Positions 33,145 through 42,554 of a stretch of 64,000 nt of DNA are shown piece by piece. The first letter of the stretch is position 1, and each line of letters opens with the position of its first letter. The translations under genes and the position numbers were made by a program. The notes beneath the pieces were generated by a model. The model was not told where the DNA came from. It saw only the letters and a program-made list of their open reading frames with translations, and searched no databases. The DNA comes from Rhizobium lentis (GTDB lineage Bacteria; Pseudomonadota; Alphaproteobacteria; Rhizobiales; Rhizobiaceae), in assembly GCF_017352135.1 (NCBI RefSeq), contig NZ_CP071454.1, positions 2,319,001-2,383,000 on the forward strand. The letters run 5' to 3'.

Positions 33145-34460
33145 CGGATATTGTTTCTCCCGCCGGCGTCACCGTTTCCAAGGCGCCCGCCCGCCGCGAT
33201 ATCGGCATCAAGCGGCGCTACGCCGCCGAGCGCCGGTTCCAGGCCTATGGCATCGCCGCCATCGCCTTCGGCCTCATCTTCCTCTTTGTCCTGCTCTGGA
33301 CGGTGATCGGCAAGGGCTACACCGCCTTCCAGCAGACGACGATCACCCTGCCGATCGAATTCACGGAGAAGACGATCGACCCCAACAACAAGCGGGCGAC
33401 CGATCCTTCCGTGCTGGTCGCGGCCAATTATCCGGTTCTGCTGCGCGAAGCGATCGTCAAGCAGCTGAACATCAACGCCTCGAGCCGTCCCGACGTGCGC
33501 GACGCAACCGCGATGCTCTCCAAGAGCGCGCCGATCCAGCTGCGTGATCTGGTCGTCGCCGATCCCTCGATCATCGGCAAGACGGTCGAGGTCACCCTGC
33601 TCGCCGACGCCAATGTCGACAGCGCCAACAAGGGCCAGATCGATCTCTCCGTCGATGAGAAGAACCGCAAGGTCAACGACAAGCAGGTGGCCTGGATGAA
33701 CCAGCTGAAGGCGGACGGCGCGCTTCAGAAGCAGTTCAACAGCGGCCTTTTCGTCAACGGCAATTCCAGCCGTCCCGAAGCCGCCGGCCTCGGCGTCGCC
33801 CTCATCGGATCGCTCTATCTGATGCTGATCGTGCTCGTGCTGTCGCTGCCGATCGGTGTGGCGGCGTCGATCTATCTCGAAGAGTTCGCGCCGAAGAACA
33901 GGCTGACGGACCTGATCGAGGTCAACATCAACAACCTCGCCGCCGTCCCGTCGATCGTCTATGGTCTGCTCGGCCTTTCCGTCTTCATCAACTTCATCGG
34001 TCTGCCGCGCTCGGCGTCGCTGGTCGGCGGCCTGGTGCTGACGCTGATGACGCTGCCGACGATCATCATCGCGACCCGCGCCGCATTGCGCGCCGTGCCG
34101 CCCTCGATCCGCGCCGCCGCCTTGGGCCTCGGCGCCTCGAAGATGCAGATGGTGTTCCACCATGTCCTGCCGCTTGCCATGCCCGGCATTCTCACCGGCA
34201 CCATCATCGGCCTGGCGCATGCGCTCGGCGAGACCGCGCCGCTGCTCCTGATCGGCATGGTCGCCTTCGTCGCCAATGCGCCCACGACGCCGCTCGAGCC
34301 CTCGACGGCCCTGCCGGTGCAGGTCTATATGTGGGCGAACGAGGCCGAACGCGCCTTCGTTGAGCGTACTTCGGGTGCCATCATCGTCCTGCTCCTGTTC
34401 CTGGTCGCCATGAACATGGGTGCCATTCTCTTGCGTCGTCGCTTCGAGCGCCGCTGGTAA
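33141..34460 (+). CDS. pstA: Phosphate ABC transporter permease PstA
   Basis: 439 aa. A cytoplasmic N-terminus, one membrane helix (FGLIFLFVLLWTVIG near 40-55) and a periplasmic insert of about 150 residues precede the permease core, which has LIGSLYLMLIVLVLSLPIGV near 220, SIYLEEFAPKNRLTDLIEVN, and the EAA loop IRAAALGLGASKMQMVFHHV near 330. The true start is the ATG at 33141 that overlaps the pstC stop; the longer open frame from 33087 is within pstC. Forms the channel with PstC. Confidence 0.93.
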   Translation: MTDIVSPAGVTVSKAPARRDIGIKRRYAAERRFQAYGIAAIAFGLIFLFVLLWTVIGKGYTAFQQTTITLPIEFTEKTIDPNNKRATDPSVLVAANYPVLLREAIVKQLNINASSRPDVRDATAMLSKSAPIQLRDLVVADPSIIGKTVEVTLLADANVDSANKGQIDLSVDEKNRKVNDKQVAWMNQLKADGALQKQFNSGLFVNGNSSRPEAAGLGVALIGSLYLMLIVLVLSLPIGVAASIYLEEFAPKNRLTDLIEVNINNLAAVPSIVYGLLGLSVFINFIGLPRSASLVGGLVLTLMTLPTIIIATRAALRAVPPSIRAAALGLGASKMQMVFHHVLPLAMPGILTGTIIGLAHALGETAPLLLIGMVAFVANAPTTPLEPSTALPVQVYMWANEAERAFVERTSGAIIVLLLFLVAMNMGAILLRRRFERRW

Positions 34461-34475
34461 ACGGAGTTAAACATC

Positions 34476-35291
34476 ATGAACATGTTGACGGAAGCTGCAG
34501 TTGAAAAGGCGCTGGATCAGAAGATGAGCAACGTCCCGTATAAGATGATCGGACAGGATGTCTCGGTTTACTACGGCGAAAAGCGGGCGCTTTTCGACGT
34601 GAACCTGAACATTCGCGAAAACACCGTAACCGCCCTGATCGGCCCGTCGGGCTGCGGCAAGTCGACCTTCCTGCGGAGCCTCAACCGCATGAACGACACG
34701 ATCGAGGGGTGCCGCGTCACCGGCAAGATCACGCTTGATAGCGACGATATCTATGATCCGGATATCGACGTCGTCGAACTACGCGCCCGCGTCGGCATGG
34801 TGTTCCAGAAGCCGAACCCGTTCCCGAAGTCGATCTATGAAAACGTCTCTTATGGCCCGCGCATTCATGGCCTAGCCAAGTCGAAGGCCGACCTCGACCA
34901 GATCGTCGAGACCAGCCTGCAGCGCGCCGGCCTTTGGAATGAGGTCAAGGATCGCGTCCATGAATCCGGTACCGGCCTCTCCGGCGGTCAGCAACAGCGC
35001 TTGTGCATTGCCCGCGCCGTCGCCGTCAGCCCTGAGGTTATCCTGATGGACGAACCCTGCTCGGCGCTTGACCCGATCGCCACCGCCAAGGTCGAGGAGC
35101 TCATCCACGAGCTGCGCGAGAACTACACGATCGTCATCGTCACGCACTCGATGCAGCAGGCCGCGCGCGTTTCGCAGCGCACCGCCATGTTCCACCTCGG
35201 CAATCTCGTCGAGGAGAACGACACCGACAAGATGTTCACCAATCCGGATGATCCGCGTACCCAGGACTACATCATGGGTCGCTTCGGCTGA
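34476..35291 (+). CDS. pstB: Phosphate ABC transporter ATPase PstB
   Basis: 271 aa. Walker [10 protein letters not shown] near residue 54, Q-loop in [20 protein letters not shown] near 107, signature [16 protein letters not shown] near 168, and Walker [14 protein letters not shown] near 188; the switch histidine is in [26 protein letters not shown] is diagnostic for PstB rather than other importers. GGAG lies upstream of the start. It drives phosphate import through PstCA and takes part in PhoR signalling with PhoU. Confidence 0.96.
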   Translation: MNMLTEAAVEKALDQKMSNVPYKMIGQDVSVYYGEKRALFDVNLNIRENTVTALIGPSGCGKSTFLRSLNRMNDTIEGCRVTGKITLDSDDIYDPDIDVVELRARVGMVFQKPNPFPKSIYENVSYGPRIHGLAKSKADLDQIVETSLQRAGLWNEVKDRVHESGTGLSGGQQQRLCIARAVAVSPEVILMDEPCSALDPIATAKVEELIHELRENYTIVIVTHSMQQAARVSQRTAMFHLGNLVEENDTDKMFTNPDDPRTQDYIMGRFG

Positions 35292-35335
35292 TTGCGGCCA
35301 TCCGAAGCCTTCCCCTTATTCGAGGACAAAGCCCC

Positions 35336-36049
35336 ATGGCATCGACACATATTTATTCTGCCTATGATGATGATCTGAAGTTCCTCTCCAGGCGGATTTC
35401 CGAAATGGGCGGCCTGGCCGAACAGATGGTCGCCGAATCCGTCCGTGCGCTGGTCAATGGCGATACCGCGCTGGCGCAGAAGGTCATCTCCGACGACGTG
35501 ATCCTCGATCACACCGAGCGCGAAATCGGCGACAAGGCGATCGTCACCATCGCCCGCCGGCAGCCGATGGCCTCGGACCTGCGCGAGATCATGGGTTCGA
35601 TCCGCATCGCCGCCGATCTCGAACGCGTCGGCGACCTCGGCAAGAATACCGCCAAGCGCGTTATCGCCGTCCAGAGCACCGGCGTTCCACGCAAGCTCGC
35701 CCGCGGCCTCGAGCATCTCTCCGAGCTGGCGCTCGTCCAGCTCAAGGAAGTGCTCGACGTCTATACGACACGGGCCGCCGACAAGGCGACCGCTATCCGC
35801 GAGCGCGACAACGAAATCGACGCGATGTACACCTCGCTGTTCCGCGAACTCCTGACCTATATGATGGAAGATCCGCGCAACATCACGAGCTGCACGCATC
35901 TGCTCTTCTGCGCCAAGAACATCGAGCGCATCGGCGACCATGCCACCAACATCGCCGAGACGATCTATTACATGGCGACGGGCGCGCAGCCGGAAGGCGA
36001 TCGCCCGAAGGATGACAGCGCCAACACCGTCGGCGCCGCGACGGAATAA
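35336..36049 (+). CDS. phoU: Phosphate transport regulator PhoU
   Basis: 237 aa, all-helical with two homologous three-helix halves. Metal-cluster motifs of the family are present: DHTEREIGDKAIVTIARRQP near 61-80 with RIAADLERVGDLGKN near 95-110 in the first half, and ERDNEIDAMYTSLFRELLTY plus AKNIERIGDHATNIAE near 190-205 in the second. Links Pst transporter activity to inhibition of PhoR. Follows pstB by 44 bases and precedes phoB. Confidence 0.95.
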   Translation: MASTHIYSAYDDDLKFLSRRISEMGGLAEQMVAESVRALVNGDTALAQKVISDDVILDHTEREIGDKAIVTIARRQPMASDLREIMGSIRIAADLERVGDLGKNTAKRVIAVQSTGVPRKLARGLEHLSELALVQLKEVLDVYTTRAADKATAIRERDNEIDAMYTSLFRELLTYMMEDPRNITSCTHLLFCAKNIERIGDHATNIAETIYYMATGAQPEGDRPKDDSANTVGAATE

Positions 36050-36182
36050 TCTTCCGATCAATCGATTGCGTGCGCGCCCGTTCGGGGCGCGCAAAGAGGT
36101 CGCAGCCAATTTCTGAATTTGCGCAGGACGCCTGTTTAAATCGCCCCCGGTTTAAGGCTCGTGTGCGAGGAGACGGACACGC

Positions 36183-36866
36183 ATGATCCCGAGAGTCGCA
36201 GTTGTTGAAGACGAGGAAGCGCTCAGCGTACTTCTTCGCTATAATCTTGAAGCCGAAGGCTTCGAAGTCGATACCATTCTGCGTGGCGACGAGGCCGAAA
36301 TCAGGCTGCAGGAACGCACGCCCGACCTTCTCATCCTGGATTGGATGCTGCCCGGCGTCTCCGGCATCGAACTCTGCCGGCGCCTGCGCATGCGGCCGGA
36401 AACCGAGCGGCTGCCGATCATCATGCTGACGGCGCGCGGCGAGGAGAGCGAGCGCGTCCGCGGCCTGTCGACCGGCGCCGACGATTACGTCGTCAAACCC
36501 TTCTCGACTCCCGAACTCGTCGCCCGCGTCAAGGCGATGCTGCGCCGTGCACGCCCCGAGGTGCTGTCCTCGGTGCTGAAGTGCGGCGATATCGAGCTCG
36601 ACCGCGAAACCCATCGCGTCCATCGCAAGAGCCGCGAAGTCCGCCTCGGCCCGACCGAATTCCGCCTCTTGGAATTCCTGATGTCGTCGCCGGGCCGGGT
36701 CTTCTCCCGCTCACAGCTGCTCGATGGCGTCTGGGGCCACGATATCTATGTCGACGAACGCACCGTCGACGTCCATGTCGGCCGCCTGCGCAAGGCGCTG
36801 AACTTCTCCAACATGCAGGACGTCATCCGCACCGTCCGTGGCGCCGGTTATTCGATGGAAGCTTGA
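36183..36866 (+). CDS. phoB: Phosphate regulon response regulator PhoB
   Basis: 227 aa. Receiver domain with acidic pocket DEE near residues 10-12, phospho-acceptor Asp in LLILDWMLPGVSG near 53, and KPF near 105. C-terminal OmpR/PhoB-type winged helix with RLGPTEFRLLEFLMSSPGRV near 155 and DERTVDVHVGRLRKALN near 190, ending VIRTVRGAGYSMEA. Activated by PhoR, it should bind the Pho box before pstS. The coding end is followed within five bases by a RIME repeat. Confidence 0.96.
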   Translation: MIPRVAVVEDEEALSVLLRYNLEAEGFEVDTILRGDEAEIRLQERTPDLLILDWMLPGVSGIELCRRLRMRPETERLPIIMLTARGEESERVRGLSTGADDYVVKPFSTPELVARVKAMLRRARPEVLSSVLKCGDIELDRETHRVHRKSREVRLGPTEFRLLEFLMSSPGRVFSRSQLLDGVWGHDIYVDERTVDVHVGRLRKALNFSNMQDVIRTVRGAGYSMEA

Positions 36867-36870
36867 GCTC

Positions 36871-36986
36871 CCGAACACGGACGGGGTGAGGGGACGTGCC
36901 CCATGAGAGGTTGGTGGGGAACGGAAAGAGTGCGGCAAATCTCTTCTCCCCTCGGGGAGAAGGTGCCGGCAGGCGGATGAGGGGGC
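36871..36986. repeat. RIME-type repeat, copy E (5'-truncated)
   Basis: Starts inside the element (GGGGTGAGGGGACGTGCC), then GAGAGGTTGGTGGGGAACGG, CTTCTCCCCTCGGGGAGAAG and GGCAGGCGGATGAGGGG. The usual CCCTAACCCTCTC beginning is missing. It abuts phoB and could influence the 3' end of its mRNA. Confidence 0.75.
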
Positions 36987-37092
36987 CACACGGCACACCC
37001 TCCCGTCATCACCTATCCCATCACGTCAACGGCAAGCGCCCAACACGACCGAAGTTCACATGGCATTGTTGGGAAGGACCGGCTTCGCCGGC

Positions 37093-37198
37093 CCCTCATC
37101 CGCCCTACGGGCACCTTCTCCCCGCAGGGGAGAAGAGGGAATCGAGACGTTGCGGCATGTAAGCGGGGGCCGAAGGACGGGTCGAGACCGGTGGTCGA
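37093..37198. repeat. RIME-type repeat, copy F (partial, inverted) with mosaic module
   Basis: Inverted relative to copy E: CCCCTCATCCGCCCTACGGG, CACCTTCTCCCCGCAGGGGA and GACGTTGCGGCATG. It is followed at 37170-37198 by CCGAAGGACGGGTCGAGACC, a module that also occurs inside copy G at 46880-46910. The shared extra module supports the mosaic description. The gap between copies E and F (36987-37092) shows no gene. Confidence 0.7.
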
Positions 37199-37233
37199 CG
37201 CTGAATGAGCGGCGCTATTGGCGCGAACCAATA

Positions 37234-37259
37234 AAAAACGGGCCGCTCGGCCCGTTTTT
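37234..37259. terminator. Rho-independent terminator, probably for gcrA (bidirectional form)
   Basis: AAAAACGGGCCG-CT-CGGCCCGTTTTT: a 7-bp GC stem extended by A/U pairs with a U-run on either strand. It lies 20 bases beyond the gcrA stop on the minus strand. Confidence 0.85.
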
Positions 37260-37278
37260 CATGTCCGGCGATCGCCCC

Positions 37279-37812
37279 TCAGCTCACCCGAGCGGCCGCC
37301 CGGCGGCGTTCGTTGACCGGCTGGTAGGCAAGCTTCTGGTGATAGCTGCAATAGGGCGAATTGTCCGGGGATTCGCAGCCGCAGAAGTGGAAGTCGTCCT
37401 TGAGCGGATCGCCGACCGGCCACTTGCAGGTGCGTTCGGTCAGCTCCGTCAGGCCGAGGCGGCGGGAAATCGGCACGACCACGTTGCCGGCCGGCACATA
37501 GTCCATTTCCTCGACGCCATCGACCTCGATCTCTTCCTTCAGCATCGTTGCGCCCTGCTGGCGGGTCACGGTGCGGGTGGTGATCCGGGAGGCGTAGTTC
37601 GGCGCCCGTGGCGCTGATGTCTGGCGCTTCGGTGTGCGCGCCGCGGTGGTCGTGCCGCCGGCCTTGGCACGGCCCGGAAGGCTCAGCCTGTGCACCTTGC
37701 CGATAACGGCATTTCTGCTGACCCCGCCAAGCTGCGCCGCGATCTGGCTGGCGCTCAGCCCTTCGGACCAAAGCTTCTTGAGTTTCTCGACCCGCTCGTC
37801 TGTCCAGTTCAT
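37279..37812 (-). CDS. gcrA: Cell-cycle regulator GcrA
   Basis: 177 aa. The N-terminal helix-turn-helix MNWTDERVEKLKKLWSEGLS, then SASQIAAQLGGVSRNAVIGK and VHRLSLPGR, is nearly invariant in GcrA. A basic linker rich in Thr and Arg follows, then the sigma-factor-interacting C-terminus with the cysteine pattern CKWPVGDPLKDDFHFCGCE and NSPYCSYHQKLAYQP. GcrA recruits RNA polymerase to GAnTC promoters methylated by CcrM and controls cell-cycle genes in alphaproteobacteria. The gene ends at a strong terminator. It is divergent from argD. Confidence 0.93.
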   Translation of the reverse strand: MNWTDERVEKLKKLWSEGLSASQIAAQLGGVSRNAVIGKVHRLSLPGRAKAGGTTTAARTPKRQTSAPRAPNYASRITTRTVTRQQGATMLKEEIEVDGVEEMDYVPAGNVVVPISRRLGLTELTERTCKWPVGDPLKDDFHFCGCESPDNSPYCSYHQKLAYQPVNERRRAAARVS

Positions 37813-38111
37813 GCCCTGTCTCCACCTTTTGCGTTGGTGATGGCAGAATCCCTCACCGTTGTCCCGGAAGCCTCCGAAACAAGAAACGCTTGATCAATTT
37901 TGGTGACTAGTTCCGCCGCATGCAGTCTAGTAATTGAACTTTAACCTAGTGTGAGGCTGACTCCGTGACAAGAGTCGCGGGAATCCGGATGAATCGAATT
38001 CCGAGTTTTCCCCAACTTGCTGCCCCTGCGTGTCATTTCTGCAATAATGCCTGTTGAAGGCGGGAAATGCCGCTGTACAAGCTTGCTGCATGCGCTAAGG
38101 GCGCAGTTTTG

Positions 38112-38140
38112 TTGACATTGCAGCGCGAAAAGGAAATAGT
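38112..38140 (+). promoter_or_regulatory. Candidate sigma-70 promoter before argD
   Basis: TTGACA at 38112-38117 and AATAGT at 38135-38140 with a 17-base spacer. If used, transcription would begin near 38147, at the base of the hairpin described next. Sequence-only prediction in the 424-base gap between gcrA and argD, which holds no supported gene. Confidence 0.4.
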
Positions 38141-38146
38141 ACCGCC

Positions 38147-38169
38147 TGCCGCCGAAAGGCGGCATTTTT
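38147..38169 (+). terminator. Terminator-like hairpin in the gcrA-argD gap
   Basis: TGCCGCC-GAAA-GGCGGCA followed by TTTTTGATTTTT on the plus strand: a 7-bp stem with a stable GNRA-type loop and a U-rich tail. It lies 68 bases before the argD start. No annotated plus-strand gene ends here, so it may end a small RNA or leader, or be a 5' stabilising structure. Confidence 0.65.
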
Positions 38170-38236
38170 GATTTTTCGGGCGCGGTTTTCTTAGCCGGAG
38201 TCCGTGCCTGACAACGCTGACCGGGAGACCCGCGCT

Positions 38237-39436
38237 ATGGCTGAAGCCGCGCCGCTTTATGACACCTATTCTCGCGCCCCGTTGCGGTTCGAGCGAGGCG
38301 AGGGCGTGTGGCTGATCACCGAAGGCGGCGAGCGTTACCTCGATTTCGGCGCCGGCGTCGCCGTCACCTCCGTCGGCCACAGCCATCCGCATGTGGTTGC
38401 CGCGTTGAAGGAGCAGGCCGACAAGGTCTGGCACCTCTCCAACATCTATGAGATTCCTGGCCAGGAGCGCCTCGCCAAACGCCTGACGGACGCCACCTTC
38501 GCCGACAAGGTGTTCTTCACCAATTCGGGCGCCGAGGCGCTCGAATGCGCGATCAAGACGGCCCGCCGCTATCAGTATTCCAAGGGCCATCCCGAGCGTT
38601 TCCATATCATCACCTTCGAGGGCGCCTTCCACGGACGCACGCTCGCGACGATCGCCGCCGGCGGCCAGGAGAAATATCTCGAAGGTTTCGGTCCCAAGGC
38701 GCCGGGTTTCGATCAGGTGGCTTTCGGCGACATCGAAGCGGTGCGCGCCGCGATCACCGATGCCACGGCCGGCATTCTGATTGAGCCGGTGCAGGGCGAG
38801 GGCGGCGTGCGTCCGGCGACTCCAGACTTCATGAAGGCGCTTCGTCAGATCTGCGACGAAAAGGGCCTGCTGCTGATCCTCGACGAGGTCCAGACGGGCG
38901 TCGGTCGCACCGGCAAGCTCTTTGCCCATGAATGGTCCGGCATCACGCCTGACATCATGGCGGTTGCCAAGGGCATCGGCGGCGGCTTTCCGCTCGGCGC
39001 CTGCCTCGCAACGGCCGAAGCCGCCTCCGGCATGAAGGCCGGCACCCATGGTTCGACCTATGGCGGCAATCCGCTCGCCATGGCCGTCGGCAGCGCCGTG
39101 CTCGACGTCATTCTCGCCGATGGGTTCCTGCAGCAGGTGCGCGACGTCGCGCTCGTCCTCCGTCAGGGGCTGGCATCGCTCAAGGATCGTTATCCCGATG
39201 TGATCGAAGATATCAGAGGCGAGGGGCTGCTGCTCGGCGTCAAGGCGGCCGTTCCCTCGGCCGAACTGCTGCAGGCGATACGCGCCGCGCATCTGCTCGG
39301 CGTGCCGGCCGGCGACAACGTCATCCGCCTTCTTCCGCCGCTCGTCGTCACCGCCGAGGAAGCCCGCGAGGGGCTCGTACGTCTCGAGCGCGCCGCCGAG
39401 AGCGTCCGCGTCGCCAAGATCAAGAAGACGGCTTGA
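38237..39436 (+). CDS. argD: Acetylornithine aminotransferase ArgD
   Basis: PLP enzyme of arginine synthesis, 399 aa from [11 protein letters not shown]; the frame opens earlier with GTG at 38204 but the family starts here and GGGAG is nearby. Motifs: [20 protein letters not shown] near 95, FHGRTLATI near 130, the Asp/Gln of [15 protein letters not shown] near 215, and the PLP lysine in [20 protein letters not shown] near 245. It converts N-acetylglutamate semialdehyde to N-acetylornithine. argF follows by 38 bases, forming argD-argF-hslO. Confidence 0.93.
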   Translation: MAEAAPLYDTYSRAPLRFERGEGVWLITEGGERYLDFGAGVAVTSVGHSHPHVVAALKEQADKVWHLSNIYEIPGQERLAKRLTDATFADKVFFTNSGAEALECAIKTARRYQYSKGHPERFHIITFEGAFHGRTLATIAAGGQEKYLEGFGPKAPGFDQVAFGDIEAVRAAITDATAGILIEPVQGEGGVRPATPDFMKALRQICDEKGLLLILDEVQTGVGRTGKLFAHEWSGITPDIMAVAKGIGGGFPLGACLATAEAASGMKAGTHGSTYGGNPLAMAVGSAVLDVILADGFLQQVRDVALVLRQGLASLKDRYPDVIEDIRGEGLLLGVKAAVPSAELLQAIRAAHLLGVPAGDNVIRLLPPLVVTAEEAREGLVRLERAAESVRVAKIKKTA

Positions 39437-39474
39437 AAGGGATTGCCGCCTTCGGGCGCGCGACAGGTAAGAAC

Positions 39475-40389
39475 ATGGCTCCTAAACATTTCCTCGATCT
39501 TTCGGCCGTCACATCGGCCGACCTCAGAACCATCATGAATGATGCGCTTTCCCGCAAGCAGGCCTTCAAGGCCGGCACGGGCGACAAGCCGCTCGCCGGC
39601 AAGATGCTGGCGATGATCTTCGAGAAGCCGTCGACGCGCACCCGCGTCTCCTTCGACGTCGGCATGCGCCAGCTCGGCGGCGAAACGCTTTTCCTGTCGG
39701 GCACCGAAATGCAGCTCGGCCGCGCCGAGACGATCGGCGACACCGCCAAGGTGCTGTCGCGCTATGTCGATGCGATCATGATCCGCACCACCGAGCATTC
39801 CAGGCTGCTGGAGCTTGCCGAGCATGCGACCGTGCCTGTGATCAATGCGCTGACGGACGACACCCATCCCTGCCAGATCATGGCCGATATCATGACCTTC
39901 GAAGAGCATCGCGGCCCGATCAAGGGCAAGACCATCGCCTGGACCGGCGACGGCAACAATGTGCTGCATTCGCTGGTGGAAGGGGCGGCGCGCTTCGGCT
40001 ACCGCATGAACATGGCCGTGCCTCTTGGTTCCGAACCCAAGGATCACTATCTGAACTGGGCCCGCAATGAGGGCGCCGAAATCATGCTCTGCCATGATGC
40101 CGACCGTGCGGTCGCAGGCGCCGATTGCGTGGTGACCGATACCTGGGTCTCCATGAATCAGGAACATCGGGCCCGGGGTCACAATGTCTTCCAGCCTTAT
40201 CAGGTCAATGCGGCCTTGATGGCCAAGGCCGGCAACGATGCATTGTTCATGCATTGCCTGCCGGCGCATCGCGGTGAGGAAGTGACGGATGACGTGATCG
40301 ACGGCCCGCAATCCGTGGTCTTCGATGAGGCGGAAAACCGTCTTCATGCGCAGAAGTCGATTCTTGCTTGGTGCCTGGGCGCGATCTGA
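39475..40389 (+). CDS. argF: Ornithine carbamoyltransferase ArgF
   Basis: 304 aa, typical length. Carbamoyl-phosphate site [10 protein letters not shown] near residue 50, the segment [17 protein letters not shown] near 130-146, the DTWVSMNQE segment near 224, and the ornithine-site [11 protein letters not shown] near 260. It makes citrulline from ornithine and carbamoyl phosphate in the cytoplasm. The ATG at 39475 is chosen; a TTG frame opening at 39433 overlaps the argD end and is not needed. Confidence 0.94.
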   Translation: MAPKHFLDLSAVTSADLRTIMNDALSRKQAFKAGTGDKPLAGKMLAMIFEKPSTRTRVSFDVGMRQLGGETLFLSGTEMQLGRAETIGDTAKVLSRYVDAIMIRTTEHSRLLELAEHATVPVINALTDDTHPCQIMADIMTFEEHRGPIKGKTIAWTGDGNNVLHSLVEGAARFGYRMNMAVPLGSEPKDHYLNWARNEGAEIMLCHDADRAVAGADCVVTDTWVSMNQEHRARGHNVFQPYQVNAALMAKAGNDALFMHCLPAHRGEEVTDDVIDGPQSVVFDEAENRLHAQKSILAWCLGAI

Positions 40390-40478
40390 ACCATAATCGG
40401 ACGCCGCGCGTCGGAGACTTGCGGCCGCGCGAGCGAGGGGCACGCTGACCCTTCGCTTGAAAACTAGGAGTGAAAGCC

Positions 40479-41471
40479 ATGGCAGAAGCTGCAGCCGCCC
40501 TCGGCCAGTTCGATTTCGCCGGCGATGACCATGTCGTCCCCTTTCAGGTAGAAGGTCTGGATGTGCGCGGCCGCGCCGTCCAGCTCGGCCCGATGCTCGA
40601 TGCCATCCTTGAGCGCCATCATTATCCGGCACCCGTCGCCCGGCTGCTCGCCGAAGTCGTCGTGCTGACGGTGCTGCTCGGCACCTCGTTGAAGTTCGAA
40701 GGCAAATTCACGGTGCAGACCAAGGGCGACGGCCCGGTCGATCTCCTCGTCGCCGATTTCTCGACGCCGGAGAATGTGCGCGCCTATGCCCGTTTCGATC
40801 GGGCGCTGCTCGACAAGGCCGTTGCGGCAGGCGAGACCGAGCCGGAGCAGCTGCTCGGCAAGGGCGTGCTCGCCTTCACTATCGATCAGGGCAAGTTCGC
40901 CCAGCCGTATCAGGGCATCGTCGCGCTCGACGGCACCTCGCTCGAGGAGATCGCCGGTGTCTATTTCCGCCAGTCGGAACAGATCCCGACGCGCGTGCGC
41001 CTTGCCGCGGCCGAACTCTTCGACCGCGATGACGCCGGCAAGCCGCGCCATCGCTGGCGGGCGGGCGGCCTCGTCGCCCAGTTCCTGCCGGAGGCGCCGG
41101 AGCGCATGCGCCAGCCCGATCTCCACGGCGGTGACGGCGACACCGGCGACCGCCCGCATGGCGAGGACGACGCCTGGGTCGAAGCCCGCTCGCTGGTCGA
41201 GACCATCGATGCCGATGAACTGACCGATCCGCAGGTCGGCACCGAGCGGCTGTTGTTCCGCTTGTTCCACGAGCGCGGCGTGCGCGTCTACGAACCGCGC
41301 GCCGTCTTCGACCGCTGCAGCTGCTCGCGGGAAAAGATCGGTCACGTGCTGCAGGGTTTCACCGCCGAGGAGATCGAGGCCAGCCAGGAAAATGGCGAGA
41401 TATCGGTCACCTGCGAGTTCTGCTCGACCACCTATCGCTTCCAAGCGGCCGAGCTTCAGCCGGCGCAATAA
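40479..41471 (+). CDS. hslO: Redox-regulated chaperone Hsp33
   Basis: 330 aa. N-terminal chaperone domain beginning FDFAGDDHVVPFQVEGLDVR and containing LLGTSLKFEGKFTVQTKGDG near 70. The C-terminal zinc switch has the four cysteines: CSC in FDRCSCSREKI near 280 and CEFC near 310. Oxidation releases zinc and activates the chaperone. The ATG at 40479 has AGGAG eight bases upstream; a GTG three codons earlier lacks room for that site. Arginine genes precede it, an arrangement also seen in relatives. Confidence 0.92.
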   Translation: MAEAAAALGQFDFAGDDHVVPFQVEGLDVRGRAVQLGPMLDAILERHHYPAPVARLLAEVVVLTVLLGTSLKFEGKFTVQTKGDGPVDLLVADFSTPENVRAYARFDRALLDKAVAAGETEPEQLLGKGVLAFTIDQGKFAQPYQGIVALDGTSLEEIAGVYFRQSEQIPTRVRLAAAELFDRDDAGKPRHRWRAGGLVAQFLPEAPERMRQPDLHGGDGDTGDRPHGEDDAWVEARSLVETIDADELTDPQVGTERLLFRLFHERGVRVYEPRAVFDRCSCSREKIGHVLQGFTAEEIEASQENGEISVTCEFCSTTYRFQAAELQPAQ

Positions 41472-41583
41472 CATTTGGTCGCGCTTGGCGCGAAAAAGAT
41501 GCGCATTGCAGCTGCACAGTGACTCGACTTTCGGTAGTTACTGTGCGCCTATTGCCCAACTGGTACTTTGGGGAGCTGCCCTC

Positions 41584-42171
41584 GTGCGCCTTTTATATTT
41601 CGTACTCGCATTCATTGCTGCCATGCCACGGATTGTCTTAGCTGACCAAGAGACAATCCAATGGAAAGAAGTCGGCGGCTGGAGCGTGGCTATCGATCCG
41701 ACTTTAGACAATGGCTGTTTTGTTCTGACTTCCTTTGATGACAACACCATTATTCGTCTTGGTTTCAATTTCCGAAAGAAAGACAACCCTTTTTACATCA
41801 TGCTCGGAAATCCAAACTGGAAATCCCTGGAGAAAGGTAAGCATTATCCCATCGAGCTCTCGTTGGACCAGTTTAAATGGACGGCTGATGCAAGGGGACT
41901 GGATATGCCTGGCCTCAAATCATTATGGATTGATTTCAAGGATCCTGACTTGATTGCGGAGTTTGAGGGTAAACTGAGTTTCCGCGCCAGCTTTAGAGGA
42001 AAGCAGATTGCAGCCCTCCGTCTGAAAGATTTCGCCAGGGCAGCGGATGAGTTGCTCGCCTGCCAAAACGCGGTAGATGATGCGGTCGCAAAACAGCCAG
42101 CGCCGCCGCGATCCAAAGATCCATTGGAAGCAAAGCCAGGTACTCAGGCCTCGGATCCTTTCGACCTTTAG
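41584..42171 (+). CDS. Exported hypothetical protein of atypical composition
   Basis: 195 aa from a GTG with GGGGAG nearby. A signal peptide (VRLLYFVLAFIAAMPRIVLA) precedes a mature domain rich in beta-type sequence with WSVAIDPTLDNGCFVLTSFD near 35 and IRLGFNFRKKDNPFYIMLG near 60, one pair of cysteines likely forming a disulphide, and a Lys/Pro-rich end. The frame opens upstream inside hslO, but that part is a shadow. Codon use is less GC-rich than neighbours, suggesting transfer. Similar stand-alone proteins occur in rhizobia; no function known to me. Confidence 0.7.
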   Translation: MRLLYFVLAFIAAMPRIVLADQETIQWKEVGGWSVAIDPTLDNGCFVLTSFDDNTIIRLGFNFRKKDNPFYIMLGNPNWKSLEKGKHYPIELSLDQFKWTADARGLDMPGLKSLWIDFKDPDLIAEFEGKLSFRASFRGKQIAALRLKDFARAADELLACQNAVDDAVAKQPAPPRSKDPLEAKPGTQASDPFDL

Positions 42172-42277
42172 TCGATTGATGTCTGGGCAAGCCTGAGGAT
42201 CTACGACCGAGGGTACGGCGTCCATGTTGGTACTGACTGGAAGGCTGCAGCCGGCGGCATCCACGCGCAGTGCTTGC

Positions 42278-42505
42278 TGCATGGGTCCTCGGGTCAAGCC
42301 CGAGGACGACGGAGGGTGGGGAGAAACGAGCGGCAAGAGGCGGGACGTCTCGGAATTCCAGCAAAATGCGCAAACACGTTAAGCAGACCCCACGTCCAAC
42401 AAATCCACTGGGACACTTTTGATGAATTTGCTCCCGACCGCTCGCCTCTTGCCGGTCGTTGTCCCGCCCTCCGTCGTCCTCGGGCTTGACCCGAGGACCC
42501 ATACG
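42278..42505. repeat. About 225-bp element bounded by imperfect inverted repeats
   Basis: The arm from 42281 (ATGGGTCCTCGGGTCAAGCC, CGAGGACGACGGAGGG, then CGGCAAGAGGCG) recurs inverted up to 42502 with only scattered differences over about 70 bases; the centre is about 80 bases. Each arm carries its own hairpin TCCTCGGG..CCCGAGGA. It lies between convergent genes. It could be a MITE-like element or a double terminator. No other gene is seen in 42172-42554. Confidence 0.65.
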
Positions 42506-42554
42506 GCAAGCACGGCGTTCGTGTTTGCACTGACGAACGAGCGAACCTACGCTC

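Noticed and set aside
39190-40632. 480-aa minus-strand open frame
   Set aside because: Opposite strand of argD, argF and hslO, which have clear catalytic motifs.
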